From: Opisthocomus hoazin | Lineage: Eukaryota; Chordata; Aves; Opisthocomiformes; Opisthocomidae | DNA length: 64,000 nt | NCBI RefSeq assembly: GCF_030867145.1 | Contig: NC_134434.1 | Coordinates: 2,356,001 to 2,420,000, forward strand | Direction: 5' to 3' | Part shown: positions 48,788-61,500 of the stretch, piece by piece | Position numbering within the stretch: position 1 is the first letter of the stretch | Layout of the letters: the number at the start of each line of letters is the position of its first letter | The notes under the pieces: model-generated | Seen by the model: the letters and a program-made list of their open reading frames with translations, nothing else | Databases searched by the model: none | What the model was told of the DNA's origin: nothing | Made by a program: the position numbers and the translations under genes

Positions 48788-51187
48788 CCCTAGCATGACT
48801 AGGAAGACAACAGTAGACCCAGTCACAATCCCTGTCCCCCCCACTACCCTGCCTGTGCCCGCAGGACTCTGCTTTCTAGGGAACTGCACAACAAACTGCA
48901 CAACAGGAATCTCTGGTAACCCAAAGTCACTCATGCAGGCTAGAAAAATTCCCTTCCTCAACTCCTCTCCCTCTCTGGAGACCAAAAAAACCCCAAAATC
49001 AGACCTGCTCCTGTCTGTAGCTCAGTACTTCTGCCACGATGCATGCGAGGGGCAGCGTCTGGCCTCCAGTGTCTTTTATGCTGACACAGAATCTCTGGCT
49101 GTGCTGAGCCCTGTGGGGATCAGGATGGCCCCAGGCAATGCCTCCAGCATTCTCGGGTCCGGGCACCCTCTGCTGTCGGGAGAGACCAAGCCGAGCCTGG
49201 ACACTGACCAAAGCACGTGGCTGTCGCAGCACATTGTGCCCAAGGGTGAACCACATCCCCTGGGACACGCTGCCACCGAGGAGGAATTCCCTGCTCCTCT
49301 CTTGTGTGTTGTTGCATCCTGGCTCTGGGGATGGAGATCTCCAGGGCTGGACCCTGCGTCCGCCACCACCGCCCTGGCACAGCGCACGGGGTTTGGAGAG
49401 GGGGAAGGCAGACCCAGCAGATGGGCGAGAAAGGGCGAAAAGAGCAGAAAAACGGGGCAAGATTGCAAGACAGCAGCAGAGAGGGCTGGAAGGTAATGAG
49501 CAGAGAGGAGGAAAAACCAGAGAGAAACACAGCTTATTTTTGCAAGCAAGAAAATGCCCCAAGACAGCAGGGAGGCCCGAAAGCAGTCCCGGGCGCACCC
49601 ACGCAAGGTGCAGTGATTAACCCTTGGGTGACCGGCACGGAGTCACCATCCGGGCTGCCTGGGAGCACCTCCACGTGCACCAGCGGCAGGGCCCGCTCCC
49701 CGCAGCGTTGCTCACACCGGCAGGTTCGTACTCACCCGCTCAGCCTCCCTGGGGCACTCCTGACGGGATGCACCAAACGTCGGGGTATTTGGCAACTGGG
49801 ATCCTTCAAGGTGAAAAGCAGCACAGTAACGTCTGCAATTCATTACCGAGGTTATTTAATGATTTTTGTATTATTACTAATTAAGCTTGTTATGCTCTGT
49901 GGTGGCTCCCAGGGGGGACTGGGAGCATTGCCCAAGGCAGTAAATGCTCTCTCCTCCATTGCTGGATGTTAAGGACTAAACAGGGAGGATAAATCAGCAC
50001 ATTTAGCCCGGGGGCACTCTGAACCCCTGGCTTCTGCAAAACATCGCTGTTACCAGCTCAGATTCACAGCAGGGAAGTCAGGGCTTCCCCTTGGAAAGAC
50101 TACAGAGAAAAGATCAACCACTCACCCCGCAAAGGAGCCGCTGAGGCCAGGCAGGGCAGACCCGGTGCTGCTGGTGGCAGCCGGCTGGTGGCAGCACGGG
50201 AAAGGGACATGAAGGTGTCCCCAGGCTGTACGGCAGGTCCTGGGCTCTGTCCCTCACCATCCCACGCAGTCCAGTTTGATGCTGTCCCTGTAGTGCTGCA
50301 AGGAGGAGCGCGGTGGTGAGCGGGCAGGAATGGGACTGAAAATGCACGGCAAACAGCCCCATCCCTGTGCTGGCCCCAGAGGAGGCAAGTGGCAGGGACT
50401 TCTCCAAAAAAGGTGTCCTCATGATGGAAAAAACCTTGTCCCCATCCACCCAGAACTGCCCTGGGTCCTCCTATCTCCTCTACCAAAATATAACAGCTGG
50501 GGTAAAAGAGAGCTTGAGCAAAACCTCTTCCCTCACCTGGCAAACGCTTGAATCCCATCTGCGCTGTGGTTTGTGACACAACTTCTTTCTTGATGAAAGG
50601 AGAGAAGTTTAGCTCCTGAGAAGGCTGATCCCACCCTGAAAAGTCAAAGCCAGCACATCAGCAAAGGGGAACACGCATTCCAGTCCCGAAATCCTGCCCT
50701 GCTCTAGTGCTAAACCTTCCTCATTGCTGCCACCATGGGTGGGAAAAGATTGAGCTGCCCTTGGCACCGAACAGATACAAATGCAAATTTCTTCCTTTTC
50801 CTCAAAAACCTTCCAGGCATAGGGCGTACTGATGGGAATAGTACAGGGTGAGGCACAATATTTATTGTGCTCATTTAAGCAGAAAGCCAAGTCCAAAATT
50901 ATCATTAAAGAGAAGTTCTTCACCTAAACCATCTTCTCTCAAGGGAAGAGATCTCATGCGTATAGGGAGACGGGTTTGATGGAGTGGCTTTGCTCTGTGG
51001 TGACCATGACCCTGCGACTGAGCGGTCCGTGCCATGCTTAGCAGTGTTATCACCTCATGCCTTCCCCTGGTAAATAACGCTTATCTCTTCATCTCTCTCC
51101 TGCTTCCCCAAAACCAGCTATTGCACAAAATGGATCACATGAGTTTCTCTGAGAAGCCCATGAAGCACGGTTGTCAGTTCCAGACAT

Positions 51188-51470
51188 GGTATAAATCACA
51201 GAGACATCCCAAAGGGTATAAATTCTCTGGCTGACCAAGCTGCAGCAACGGGGAAACTTCTCCGACAGCCTGGTAAGAGCAGAGACTTGGATTCCAGGCA
51301 GCAAACCAGGTTGGTGAAATGGCTTTGTTTGAATAGCTAATTTGCTTTGTTTCATGCTTTTCATTGAGAATCAATGAAGTCCAAAGCTTGGCACAGGCAA
51401 CAGGCTTTAGGTGGAGTGACAGCGGAAATAGCTCACATCCTTCTTGCAGGGACTGGTATAAATCACGACG
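51188..51470 (+). promoter_or_regulatory. Repeated TATA-like boxes upstream of OTOP2
   Basis: Three GGTATAAAT motifs on the plus strand: 51189-51197 (TGGTATAAATCACAGAGACA), 51215-51223 (GGGTATAAATTC) and 51453-51461 (TGGTATAAATCACGACGTGA). They lie 0.5-0.8 kb before the OTOP2 ATG. A good acceptor (CTCTCCTCCCAACAG ending at 51930) precedes the ATG by 32 bases, so an upstream non-coding exon driven by one of these boxes is plausible. Which box is used, if any, is not known. Confidence 0.35.
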
Positions 51471-51962
51471 TGATGTTCCAAAGACTCCCAGGGCTTTCTT
51501 ACCTTTCGGTGGCCTTTCCTCAGCCAGGAAGTATGACATTTTCTCAGAATGTTTAGTGGTTGACATTTAGAAATCAAACCACATTGTCCATTTGCCCCAG
51601 GATATTTGATCCTGTGAGTGCTTTACTGGTGCTTTGCCAATATCTTGCATCAATAAACACCTAAAGATTTTGTGAGAAATTACGCATGTTTTGTTAAACT
51701 CGCGTGGGATCTCCCCAAGCAAAAGTATCCTAAGGAAGAACACAGCCTTCAGGGAACCGGGAAGGGAAAGGCTCAAAATGAGCTCATCCCTCTTTTTGCG
51801 CTCCTTGTCTCAGCCTTCCCCATTCCTCTGATATGTCCTCTCCTCCTCATCACATGTTCTGCTTTGGTCCAGCCCTGGACTATTCAAAATGAAGTGACGC
51901 CTCTCATTCATGGGGCTCTCCTCCCAACAGCAATAACCCTCAGCTAAGGCACCACCTGAACC

Positions 51963-54900
51963 ATGACCGAAGAGCTCACGCGAAAGGACAGCGAGATCAG
52001 ACACCCCAACTCCAGCATGGGCTGCGGACACAAGGATGACAAAGCCAGCCTGGCTTCGAGCCAGATAGCATCTTTCAGCCACCAGCCTCACCAGCCCCCC
52101 TCCACTCCTGCCTCCAAGGAAGTGTGGAAAAAGGGCGGACGCATGTTCTCCATCCTTCTGGCTGTGCACTTAGCCCTGCTGGCCTGCACGCTGGTGAGCA
52201 GCGGGGCTTTTGAGAAGATTGCCGTGCATGATTACGATGTCTTCTTCCTGCTGACTGTCATGATGCTGATAGTCATCGTATGGATCATCTTCTACCTCGT
52301 TGGTACCAGGCGGTGCCCAGATGCCATCCTCTGCAAAGACTCCCACGCTGGGCCCATCTGGCTGAGAGGTAGGAGCTCTCGGGGGGCTAGGGCTGGAGGA
52401 GGCGAGATGCAGGGTGAATTGTTCATGGGGGCATCAGTTATTACAAGGAAAACAGCAACCACCTGGGGCACAGTCTCTTCCTCCCACGCTGGGGCATGGC
52501 ACCATGCCCTGCTTCAGAAGGTTACCTCCTAGTCCCTCCACTGGTTTCACTGCCAGGTCTCCCTTTATCTGCAAAAGCTCTTGGTACTTCACACCACGTT
52601 CCTTTCCAGCCTTGCCATTGCCCTTGCAAGAGCTGTTAGCCCTAGAGTGCACGGTTGATTGAAAATCCCTTCCAGCCAAAAGTCTTGTATGATCCTGTTG
52701 GGGCCTAGATAATTTGGGTGCTGGGAGAGGAAAAACAGAGTTAGAAGCAAAGCCTCTCCATGGCAATAGTTCTTCGTCTCCCTCTCATCTATCTGCATTA
52801 GCCCACACGTGCATACATCTGTCCAACCACAGATATTTTGGTTCTTCAACAGGGGGCCTGATCCTCTTTGCCATTTTCAGCCTTGTCATGGATGTGTTCA
52901 AAATAGGATATTACTCGAGCTTCTACAGCTGCCTGTCTGCAATCAAAATCATCTACCCCATTGTGCAAGCAATATTTGTGGCCGTCCAGGTGAGATGGTT
53001 GTGCTCTGTCTCAGGGAGTGGTAGAGGGACAGAGCCACCAGTGCAAGGAGCTTTGATCTCATAGACATAGTTCAACTCCCCCTGCAGCAAGTGCAAGTGG
53101 CTTAACTCAGCCCACACTCAGCCCACATCTTCTCCCTCCAACTACAACAACTTCCAGCTGTGGCAGCTCACTTTAAGGCATTGATTTAAACTTGTGCCCA
53201 TCCTGTGACATTTCGGCTTATGCCAGCATGGCTTGTCACAAGCTTTAAGCAGCCCCCATCCAGCCAGGCCTTCTTTCCAATGAAGAACAGAGAGGGAGGA
53301 GGACAGTCAGGGCAGGAACTACCTCATGGTTTGAAGTCCCTACACAGAGGACCATCTGCTCTGGGACAATACCAAGGAGAGCAGAGGTCAGATAGGGACA
53401 GGTTAGACAGGAACAGGGGTTGGCCATGGGCAGAGCAATGGCAGTGGGACAGGGCAGGAAGATCAAAGAAAGAACAGAGCATATCCAGTAAATGGCCAGG
53501 ATGATTAGTTATCTAGTTGAAGATGTCCCTGCTCACTGCAGGAGGGCCAGACTAGATGACCTTTAAAGGTCTCTTCCAACCCAAACTATTCTATGATTCT
53601 ACAGTTATGGGCTAGTAGGCTGGGCCCAGACAGACCCAAGAGAAAGAGGCTCCAGCTTGCTCTCTGCTCAGCAGGGAGATACCTACTTCAGAATGATGTG
53701 ATTTGCTTTCTTGCTTTGTTGGAAATAGCAATTTCTTCTCTTGCCCCTGCCAGACATACTTCCTCTGGATCTCTGCCAAAGACTGCGTCCACGTACACCT
53801 GAACGTTACCAGGTGAGCACTGCTGTTCTTTGAATTCCACTGGTTCAGAAGACCTGGGCCATCACAAACCCACTGCACTCTCTCACACAGCTAAGATGCA
53901 ACAAGGGGATAATCCCATATCCCTTAGCGCTGGCCAAAACTAAACCTTCTGAGTCTCTAGCTAGCCTTAGATCCCAGCTCAAGCAGGTAAGGTTTAGGAG
54001 GTATCTAGCAGAGTTGGGAATCAATTTAAGAACACAAGCATTACTCAAAGCAGATTAGTATTAAATAAATAAATAATGAGCATTAAACAAAATTATTCGT
54101 AGCTGACTTTTGCTTCCCTGGGGAAGACAACGATGCAGTGGGCAAGCCTCAGCCTAAAACAAGACCTTGTCCACTTTTGCAAGACTGGATCTACCTGAAG
54201 CCAATCCAGATCTATTAATATATTCACCATTGAGAAGCTCTTCCAGAACCAACAAGATGAATCAAGCCTTGCTAATTCTCATGAGCACGGACATAAAGTA
54301 GAAAGAGAGCGAGAGCAGCAAAGCAAAGGTCAGGATTTCTAGCCTTGCCCACTAGAGTCCCTGCACTACTTCAGACAGCTCCCACAATCCCTTTGAGCAC
54401 ATGCACAGCTAAAACGTGGATGGAAGCAATTTGGCCTAGAGCCATTGCTTTAATCTCATGAACCTTCTCCTTCCTCTGCAGGTGCGGCTTGATGCTAACA
54501 CTGACTACAAACTTAGCGGTGTGGATGTCAGCAGTGACAGATGAGTCCGTTCACAAAGCTCACTCAAAGTTGAAGAAGAATGTGACAGAGGAAATCTTCA
54601 GATGGCTCCTGAAAGGTAATCTGCCCATTTGTGAAACCATCTGGTCCAGGGATGGACCCCATGAGGAGAAATTGTTATGTAAGTCAGGTTTTGTCCCTTT
54701 TCAGAGGCCTATCTAGAGCTGAAGGTTCTTTGACAGAGCTGGTAATGTCAAAAACCGGGTCTTCATGTTCATTTCTTAACCTGTATCACAGAGGAGTCAG
54801 AAAGGCGGAAGGACCTGTTCAGATGGGATGGGAATGAAGAAGTGAAGGAAAAAAAATAAAGAGAGAATTAACCTGCCACCTTACTTCTTCAGGAAGAACA

Positions 54901-57269
54901 CAAGCACCAGAAAGCTGAGGTTGAAGTGTCCTTATTTTCAAAGTGGTCACTTATTCTTCTGTCTTTGGTCTTGTTGGTCACTGACCCTAAGCATCCAGTT
55001 CTTCAGGGCTGCTAGCAAGTGCTGGCTCCTTGTTTTAATACCACTGCAACTGTGTGTTTTTATCTTGTTTCAGTGGGAATGAGAAGTAGCTCATCTGAAG
55101 AATGCAACTGCAACAGCCAAATCTGCCAGATCTTCAAGAACGGCTACTATTGGCTGTACCCTTTTAACATTGAGTACAGTCTCTTTGCCTCTGCCATGGT
55201 CTATGTCATGTGGAAGAATGTTGGACGCCTCATAGACCACCACTCCCACCACATTCACCGCCTGAAGTTCAGGCTCTTCCGAAGGACCTTCTTTGTAGGC
55301 ATCGTGTTGGGCCTCATCATTCTGGTGAGTGGTTTGGGAGTCCTTATTCTTTATGAGGTGCAGGTAAATTCCAGCACTGAATCCAGCAAGAAGAGCCAAG
55401 CACTCACCATGTACTACACCTTCAACATTGTTTGTCTGGGCCTGATGTCTCTGGTCTGCATTGGTGGTTCTGTCATCTACCGGTTTGACAAAAGAGACAT
55501 GGATCGGCACAAGAACCCAACCAGGACCCTGGACGTGGCCCTGCTGATGGGTGCTGCCTTGGGGCAGTACGCTATTTCTTACTATTCCATTGTGGCCATT
55601 GTAGCCAGCACACCAAGGGATGCTATCAGCGCACTCAACCTCACCTATGCCCTCCTAATGATTGCCCAGCACACCTTCCAGAACATCTTCATTATCGAAG
55701 GCCTTCATCGGCAACCCCCCAAAGAAGACCATAAGCACAATTCTCATCAGAAGGATCTCTATGGCCTCACCTTTGTCAACATCAATGCAGTGTCCCTCCG
55801 TGTGCCGGACAGTGGCAGCACCTTGGCCCCTAGCACTGCGTCTGGCACAGAAGCCATCCATCCTTCTGACCTCGTGCGGTCCCTCACCGCCCCCAAGAAG
55901 ATGAACTGGAGAAGGAAGTTCTTAAGGGAGATCTCCATGTTCCTCCTGCTGAGCAATATCATAGTGAGTATATGCAGAGAGAAGAGTTTGTCAGGGTGGG
56001 GCAGAGGGAAGCAAGCACAAGGGATAAGTGTCTGTGAAGGAAAAGCTGCAGCCCATGCAGAAACAGTCCTTTCTGTGCCTCCGCTACGCGGAGAGCACCC
56101 TTACTTCTATTTGTATGTGCAGAGAGCTGTGGTTCCCTTGTAGCTTAAAAGCAAGAGCAAATGCCCTGCAGTTAAAACATTTTAGGCTACACCGATAGAC
56201 CTGTCACTTATCACCAGAACATCAGACAATACAATCTGTGGATACAAGAGAAGAATCATTTTCAGCATTTTTACTGACTATTAATGGATATATAGAATAG
56301 CTTAATAAAAGCAATAAAACACATTAAACCCTTCTCTCTCTCACACACACACACACACCCCCCGCAAAGAAAGGATGTAAAGTGACAAATACCTGGGGTG
56401 AATTCTGGGTTTTCTTGAGAAATGGCAGCATGACTTCTCAAAACCCGTGGCCAAGGAGCCCAAAGCCTGATCCCAGTTGCTGTGAGGAGAAACTGGTCAC
56501 TGACAACTTCAGCTGGGGATTCCACTTTCATGAGCAGCCGGGGGACTGCAGTTTCCTGCAAAAGAAATGTAGGATTACAGCTGCATAACCAAAGCAGCCA
56601 AGCACGCTACATCTCTGGAGAGTCTCCAGATCTCCTACTAGCCAGTCACATCATGTCCTCAAACAGATTTTACACACAGGCTCACAAAGAATGGGCTGAC
56701 AATGTCCATGCAACCAGATACGCGTGCTGGCTGGGCTTCTGAGCTCAATGTACACAACTGAGCCTAGGGAGACCAGGCTGCTGCCAGCTCAGCCCTACCC
56801 ATGCTTGCTCCATCCAAAGAGTTTGAACAGGCCAGGTTCATGCAAATACACAACGTGCTCAAGTTCTTCTCTGAGTGTTTCAGCCCTTGGTTCAAGCCTG
56901 TCTTTGAGCTTGGATTGAAATTAGCCTTAGGGTACAACACTAGATCATACTTAATCTTAACGCAAACACAGGCTCCTGGCATAGGTTCCATGCTCAGAAG
57001 GCTCCTCTTTTCCCATCTCTCAGTAGCTGTGATTGCAGGTGCTTGCTGTACCACACGTCTTTCTCACTGCGATGTTGTTCTCCCATTTCCTCACACAGCT
57101 CTGGATCATGCCAGCGTTTGGTGCCCGGCCCCAGTTTGACAATGACACGGAACTGAACTTCTATGGTGATTCCATGTGGCCGGCCATCGTGGACATTTGC
57201 CTGCCCTTTGGGATCTTCTACCGAATGCACGCAGTGGCCAGTTTGCTGGAGGTCTACATCATGTCCTAA
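51963..57269 (+). CDS. OTOP2: Otopetrin-2, proton-selective channel
   Basis: Multi-pass (12 TM) proton channel of the otopetrin family. Exons 51963-52368, 52853-52989, 53754-53812, 54482-54615, 55074-55963 and 57099-57269 join at GT/AG sites in phase to give 598 aa against 562 in human. Seen: start MTEEL with a hydrophilic N tail to about 52; EVWKKGGR; TM1 about 61-80; TM2 about 93-113; the family block DSHAGPIWLRGG (126-137); YFLWISAKDCVHVHL (183-197); YPFNIEYSLFASAMVYVMWK in exon 5; NPTRTLDVALLMGAALGQYA; the exon-6 block LWIMPAFGARPQF; and the end PFGIFYRMHAVASLLEVY. These blocks match OTOP2 better than OTOP1 or OTOP3 (N-terminal M[ST]EEL, no long Arg-rich head). The ATG context (AACCATGA) is favourable. 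It is divergent from USH1G, as in mammals. Confidence 0.96.
53526..53603 (+). mobile_element. CR1 LINE, 3' terminal remnant of another subfamily
   Basis: About 78 bases ending in CR1-type tail: GCCAGACTAGATGACCTTTA, then GGTCTCTTCCAACCCAAACT and ATTCTATGATTCTA. The ATTCTATG form and the GACTAGATGACC block differ from the other copies in the window, so it is a different and probably older subfamily. It lies in the OTOP2 intron before exon 3. Confidence 0.85.
56332..56363. repeat. (CT)n(CA)n microsatellite
   Basis: CT repeats running into nine AC repeats and a C run, in the OTOP2 intron before the last exon. Confidence 0.88.
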
Positions 57270-58560
57270 AGAACTCCTTCGCAATGAAGATGTGACCCTC
57301 CTCAACCAACCCACCTTCTTCCTACCCAGGGCTGGGAGACTGCTCAGATGCCCTGAGGGGTCCCCAGCGCTGCCTGAATTGTGTCCCCTTGCAGCGTTGG
57401 GGCATTTATGAACCGCCAGTGAAGATCATCCAAACATAGTCCAGATTTTATTTTTGCTACTTGTGTGTGGATGTGCATGTGTGTGTCTGAAGTTCTTATA
57501 GCTTAAATGAAAAAAAGATAAAAGAAAAAGGAAGGTGTCCAGTAGGATGAAGTAGGATCATGGTAGTTACCCTTGGTTCATGCAGAGACTCACCTTCCTT
57601 CTTAAAAGCCTGTTCACGCCACTGATGCGCTCTCCAGCGGGTGCTCAGCACCCTTGGACAGTCAGCGCCCGCCTGCGCACAGGGACCCGGTGGGTACGAG
57701 GGGCTAACGCAGGCGTGGAAGGCAAAGCAAGGGAAACCACTCCAGCTTCTGGTATGGCCAGTCAGAAACCACTCCCCTGCAGAGATGTGAAAAACGAACC
57801 CGTGACCACCGAAGGCTTTGGGAAACATGTTAATCTTTCCTCTCTGTATTGCCCGTCTGTATTGACCCTCTCGACCCTTCCCTGTGCCAGCCCCTGCTGT
57901 TTTCCTTTCTCTCCAGGGAGGAATCACCGCTGCCGCCTGGGTTTGCTCACTGCGGCCTCCTCTGCCCGAGGGACAGGTTGTCCCCACAGGAGAGCTGGGC
58001 ATGTTCTCAGGGGCTGGCCCTGGTACGGGATTGCTCTAAGCACACTTTTTTGCCCCAGTTCTCCTGATTCAGGGAACCAGAACCATAAAGATTGTATGGG
58101 CAGTACAGTCTGGGGAATGATAGAGAGATGTGGGGGATTTTTTTCTTTTTTTTTTTAATATATAATGATTTTTTTTAATATATGAACATTTTTGTATGCA
58201 AAGTTATTTATTGATTTTCACAATAACGCTGAATTTCTGAAGGGAACTTCTAAGCCCTACAGCACAGAAATCCATCCAATGCTACGGCCAATCTGACGTC
58301 CCGTGCCCTGAAGGCACACTTGGGCTGCACCCTCGAGCCTGTGCGGGCTTCGAGGCTGCGAGCACAGCCCCAGCACCCCGGTACCCCCCGTGCACGTAGA
58401 GCTGGGGCCCCGACACGGGTTTCTGGGTGCCTGCAGCTCTCCATGAACCACTGTATGATTGAGGGGGCTTTCAGAGCAGGACTCCTGGGCTGCAGAACTT
58501 TGTCTGTACCCTGAGACATCAGGGTTTGTTGTTCCAATAAAGAACACCGCAAAGGTGGCA
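57270..58560 (+). other. OTOP2: Probable OTOP2 3' UTR
   Basis: Follows the OTOP2 TAA. The segment 58135-58230 is strongly A/T-rich, with two similar T-run plus AATATAT blocks and the exact AU-rich destabilising nonamer TTATTTATT at 58204-58212. A canonical AATAAA sits at 58536-58541. A 3' UTR of about 1.3 kb is inferred. No coding signal is present. Confidence 0.5.
58536..58541 (+). terminator. Candidate OTOP2 polyadenylation signal
   Basis: AATAAA in TTCCAATAAAGAACACC. It is the first canonical hexamer I find on the plus strand after the OTOP2 stop. Confidence 0.5.
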
Positions 58561-61500
58561 GAAATCGTCAAGCCTTTTACTACAGACGTGCGTGCATCAG
58601 CCAAAGGAAAAAAAAATAAACAGAAATCACGATACTTGAGAGCGAGTGATGCAATTTTCCACCCGACAGCCCAGACTGCCAGCCATGGCTCACGCGTTTC
58701 GAACCCCCTTTCCCCTCCAACCCTAGATCACCAAACAAGAAAGAACCAGTGCCTCTGGCTGGTCTTGCCTTCTCCTGAGGCAAGTATAAGATGGGGTAAA
58801 CCCTGATTTCCCCCTCCCCCAGAAGAATGCACTGATCCAGCATCTCCGGGGTGGGTCAATCCTTCCCTTCGCGAGCCTGGGAGCAGCAAGGCAGCCCCAC
58901 TGACCCGGCCAAGGCCTGGCTCTATTTTTTCCATCGATTTAATGAAGATACAATCTCTCCCTATAAACTTTACCTGTCATAAAACAAAAGCCTTATTAAT
59001 TTTAACTGCAGGAGCCACAGATTAAGTCAGAAAAGAGACGTAAATGGTGCACAGACGTCAGTCTTACGTACACCCCTACACATTGTTTTAGCCCAAGTGC
59101 TGAGCTTGGACAGGGGCAGAAAACACTTTCAGTCATCACCTGCTCTCTTCCTGGGGGGCACACCATGTCTTCCTCCTACGCACGCTCGCTGGTGCCTGGT
59201 CCCAGGTTCCCAGGGCTGGGCACACCAAACCAGGCACGGCAGAGTTTGAACTGCTCTCCTGTTCTGGACGGAGACCGTAGGGGCACTCCTTGGGCTAAAT
59301 AAACTAATAAATAATAAAGCACCGATATAGGCAGTAATCCCAAATCAAGCTCTCCAGGGTGCTGGGTCAGCAGGAACCACAGCATCCAACAACAAGCCAT
59401 CATTTTGGGATAAACCAAAGGGCTTTGGGGACACCACAAGCTCTGCAAGGACCCCTTGCTAACCTGAGGCATCTCCAGGCTGGAAGTGCAGGCACAGCAG
59501 GGGTTTCCAGCTGAGGGCTGCGTTGCTCTTCTGCCCTCCAGCCACACACGTGCATCTCGGGAGAGGCAGCAGGTAGGGAAATGGCTATCAGTGAATCCTA
59601 TCTATATACCCAAGAAATGGGACAGAGGAAAAGTGAGCACCCACAAGTCCAAAAAGAAAAAAAAACAACCAAAACCCCAAACCCTAACAAAACTCCAGTG
59701 TAAACATGCTGTGTGCTCAAGGCTTGTCTCCCAGAAGGTATCAGATCACAGTCAGTTAACGTGCAAAGGGACGATCTCCAAGGCTGATGGAGACCAGCCA
59801 AATGTCCCTGGGCAACAGCTCGGTGCAACCAGCATCTCAGGAGTGTCACCCAGACCCGGGTGCCCCCCCGGAGCAGGCGCTGCTGCTTCCTAGTTGCAGG
59901 GATCCATGCCCTTCCCGAGGACTCCACGCTGCCGGACGATGCAGCCGACTGATTCAGCTGCTCCGTTACCAGCCCTTCGCTATGGACCCAGGACACATCG
60001 CCTCACGGCCCAGTCAGCGGGGGACATCTCTCCCTGATGGAGAGTTTTATACAAGTGAGAAGACCCCAAAGGCAGAGCACCCGAGTAATATGAAGCGGTC
60101 CCACCTGGTCCTCTGTACATGCATCCTCACAACAGATTCCTGCAGAAAAGCACTGCTGTTGGCTCCATCTTCCACACCTGGAAGGAGGGAAACTGAGGCA
60201 CAGGAGCTGGGTGGACAGAAAGCCTGCAGCAGAGCAGAGAGTAAGGCTGGGCCATGAGGCCACGGGCAGTGTGCTGCTGACTGCTCCTGCCATTGCATCA
60301 GTTCTGGATCCGCATTAGGGCATGGGGAATGGGGAAAACAATGTGCCTTGGGGTGACTGTTGAAGGGCAGCCACTGCAAATGAACAGCTACAGGAAAGCA
60401 AAGGGCTGTCCTGGGCCTCTCGCACCTTGCCAGTGGCTTCCAGTCTTGCTGGCTTTGATATAAAAGCCAGCTTGACCTGACAGGGACCTGAGGACCTGCT
60501 GCGCTGCAGAGGTTTGGTGGGAACACTGAACTCCGCTGATAAAAATCACTCATCAAGGGATGCCAGGGTTAAGAGCCCAGCTCTGGCCAAACTCTAGGAT
60601 CTGTAGGTCCAGCCCCAGGACTTGAGCCACTTCACGAGTGCTGAGAAGGTCCTGATCCAGACCCTGGCCTGAGGCATGCAGTGCCAGGGCCAGCAAGAGA
60701 GAGCAGCAAGAAGGGGAAGAGCCAAAGAGCAGGAGATCAGAAATCACTGCGGAGACAAAAAGCAGGGAAGGCCATAGCCAAGGCCAGAATTGAGTAATCA
60801 TCCCACTGCTACTAGAGTTTCGCATCCCCTCCTCTGCTTCTTAATCATCTGTTATGTGAGGGCGAGTTTTGTTTTATTAGAGAAAAAAAAGCGCCTTTTA
60901 TCTGGGTGATTTGCTCTGAGGTGTGTCAGGGACAGGGAGGAATCCAAGTTAATTATTACCTGTCAATGCAGAGGTTGGAAAGCGGATGCACTGAGAAGGT
61001 CACAAGGCTGGAGATGAGGGATGGGTCTGCAGCACGAGGCGAGGCACAGCCTGTGCGCGGGACCGGCTGCGGGCTGCGCTGGGAGCCAGGGCAGCGGCCG
61101 GTGGTGGAGCAGGCACTGCTGAGGGACTCGGGCAGTGGTTCCTGCCAGCAAGGAGCAACTCAGTGACAGCAGGAGGTCGAAGCAACCCGTGCAGAGGGCC
61201 AGCAGGGAAAACGCAGAGCTGCGCTTCACGAGCGGAGCCAGTGCGTACCCACAGAGCCCACCCGCTCCCACGGCAAGGGGACAGAGCCAGGGTGGTGGGG
61301 CACGGCTCGCCCACGTTGATGAGGCTGCTCTTTGCAGTCACCCCGAAAGGCACTACTCACCAGCCCCGCGGAAGACGTCACCGGTGTGGTTATCGGCAGA
61401 GGAGAAGGAAGGGTGTGGGCTGGCTGGGAAGTCTCAAGGCCCACGGCGTTCCTTGGGTGGCCTTTGGGCAAACACGGCAGCTGGGCATGAACGTCCTTCC

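Larger units (their letters stand above)
48102..51962. other. Divergent intergenic region between USH1G and OTOP2
   Basis: About 3.9 kb separating two divergently transcribed genes, so it must contain both promoters. The USH1G side (48102-48350) has no TATA box. Contents include a TA microsatellite at 48745-48787 and repeated TATAAAT boxes at 51190-51470. No coding exon is recognised. Confidence 0.5.

Noticed and set aside
58685-58715. TTCGAACCCC resembling a tRNA T-loop (complement)
   Set aside because: No matching acceptor, anticodon or D-arm could be placed around it.
59680-59693. Telomere-like CCCCAAACCCTAAC
   Set aside because: Only a single CCCTAA unit inside an A/C-rich tract, so not an interstitial telomeric array.
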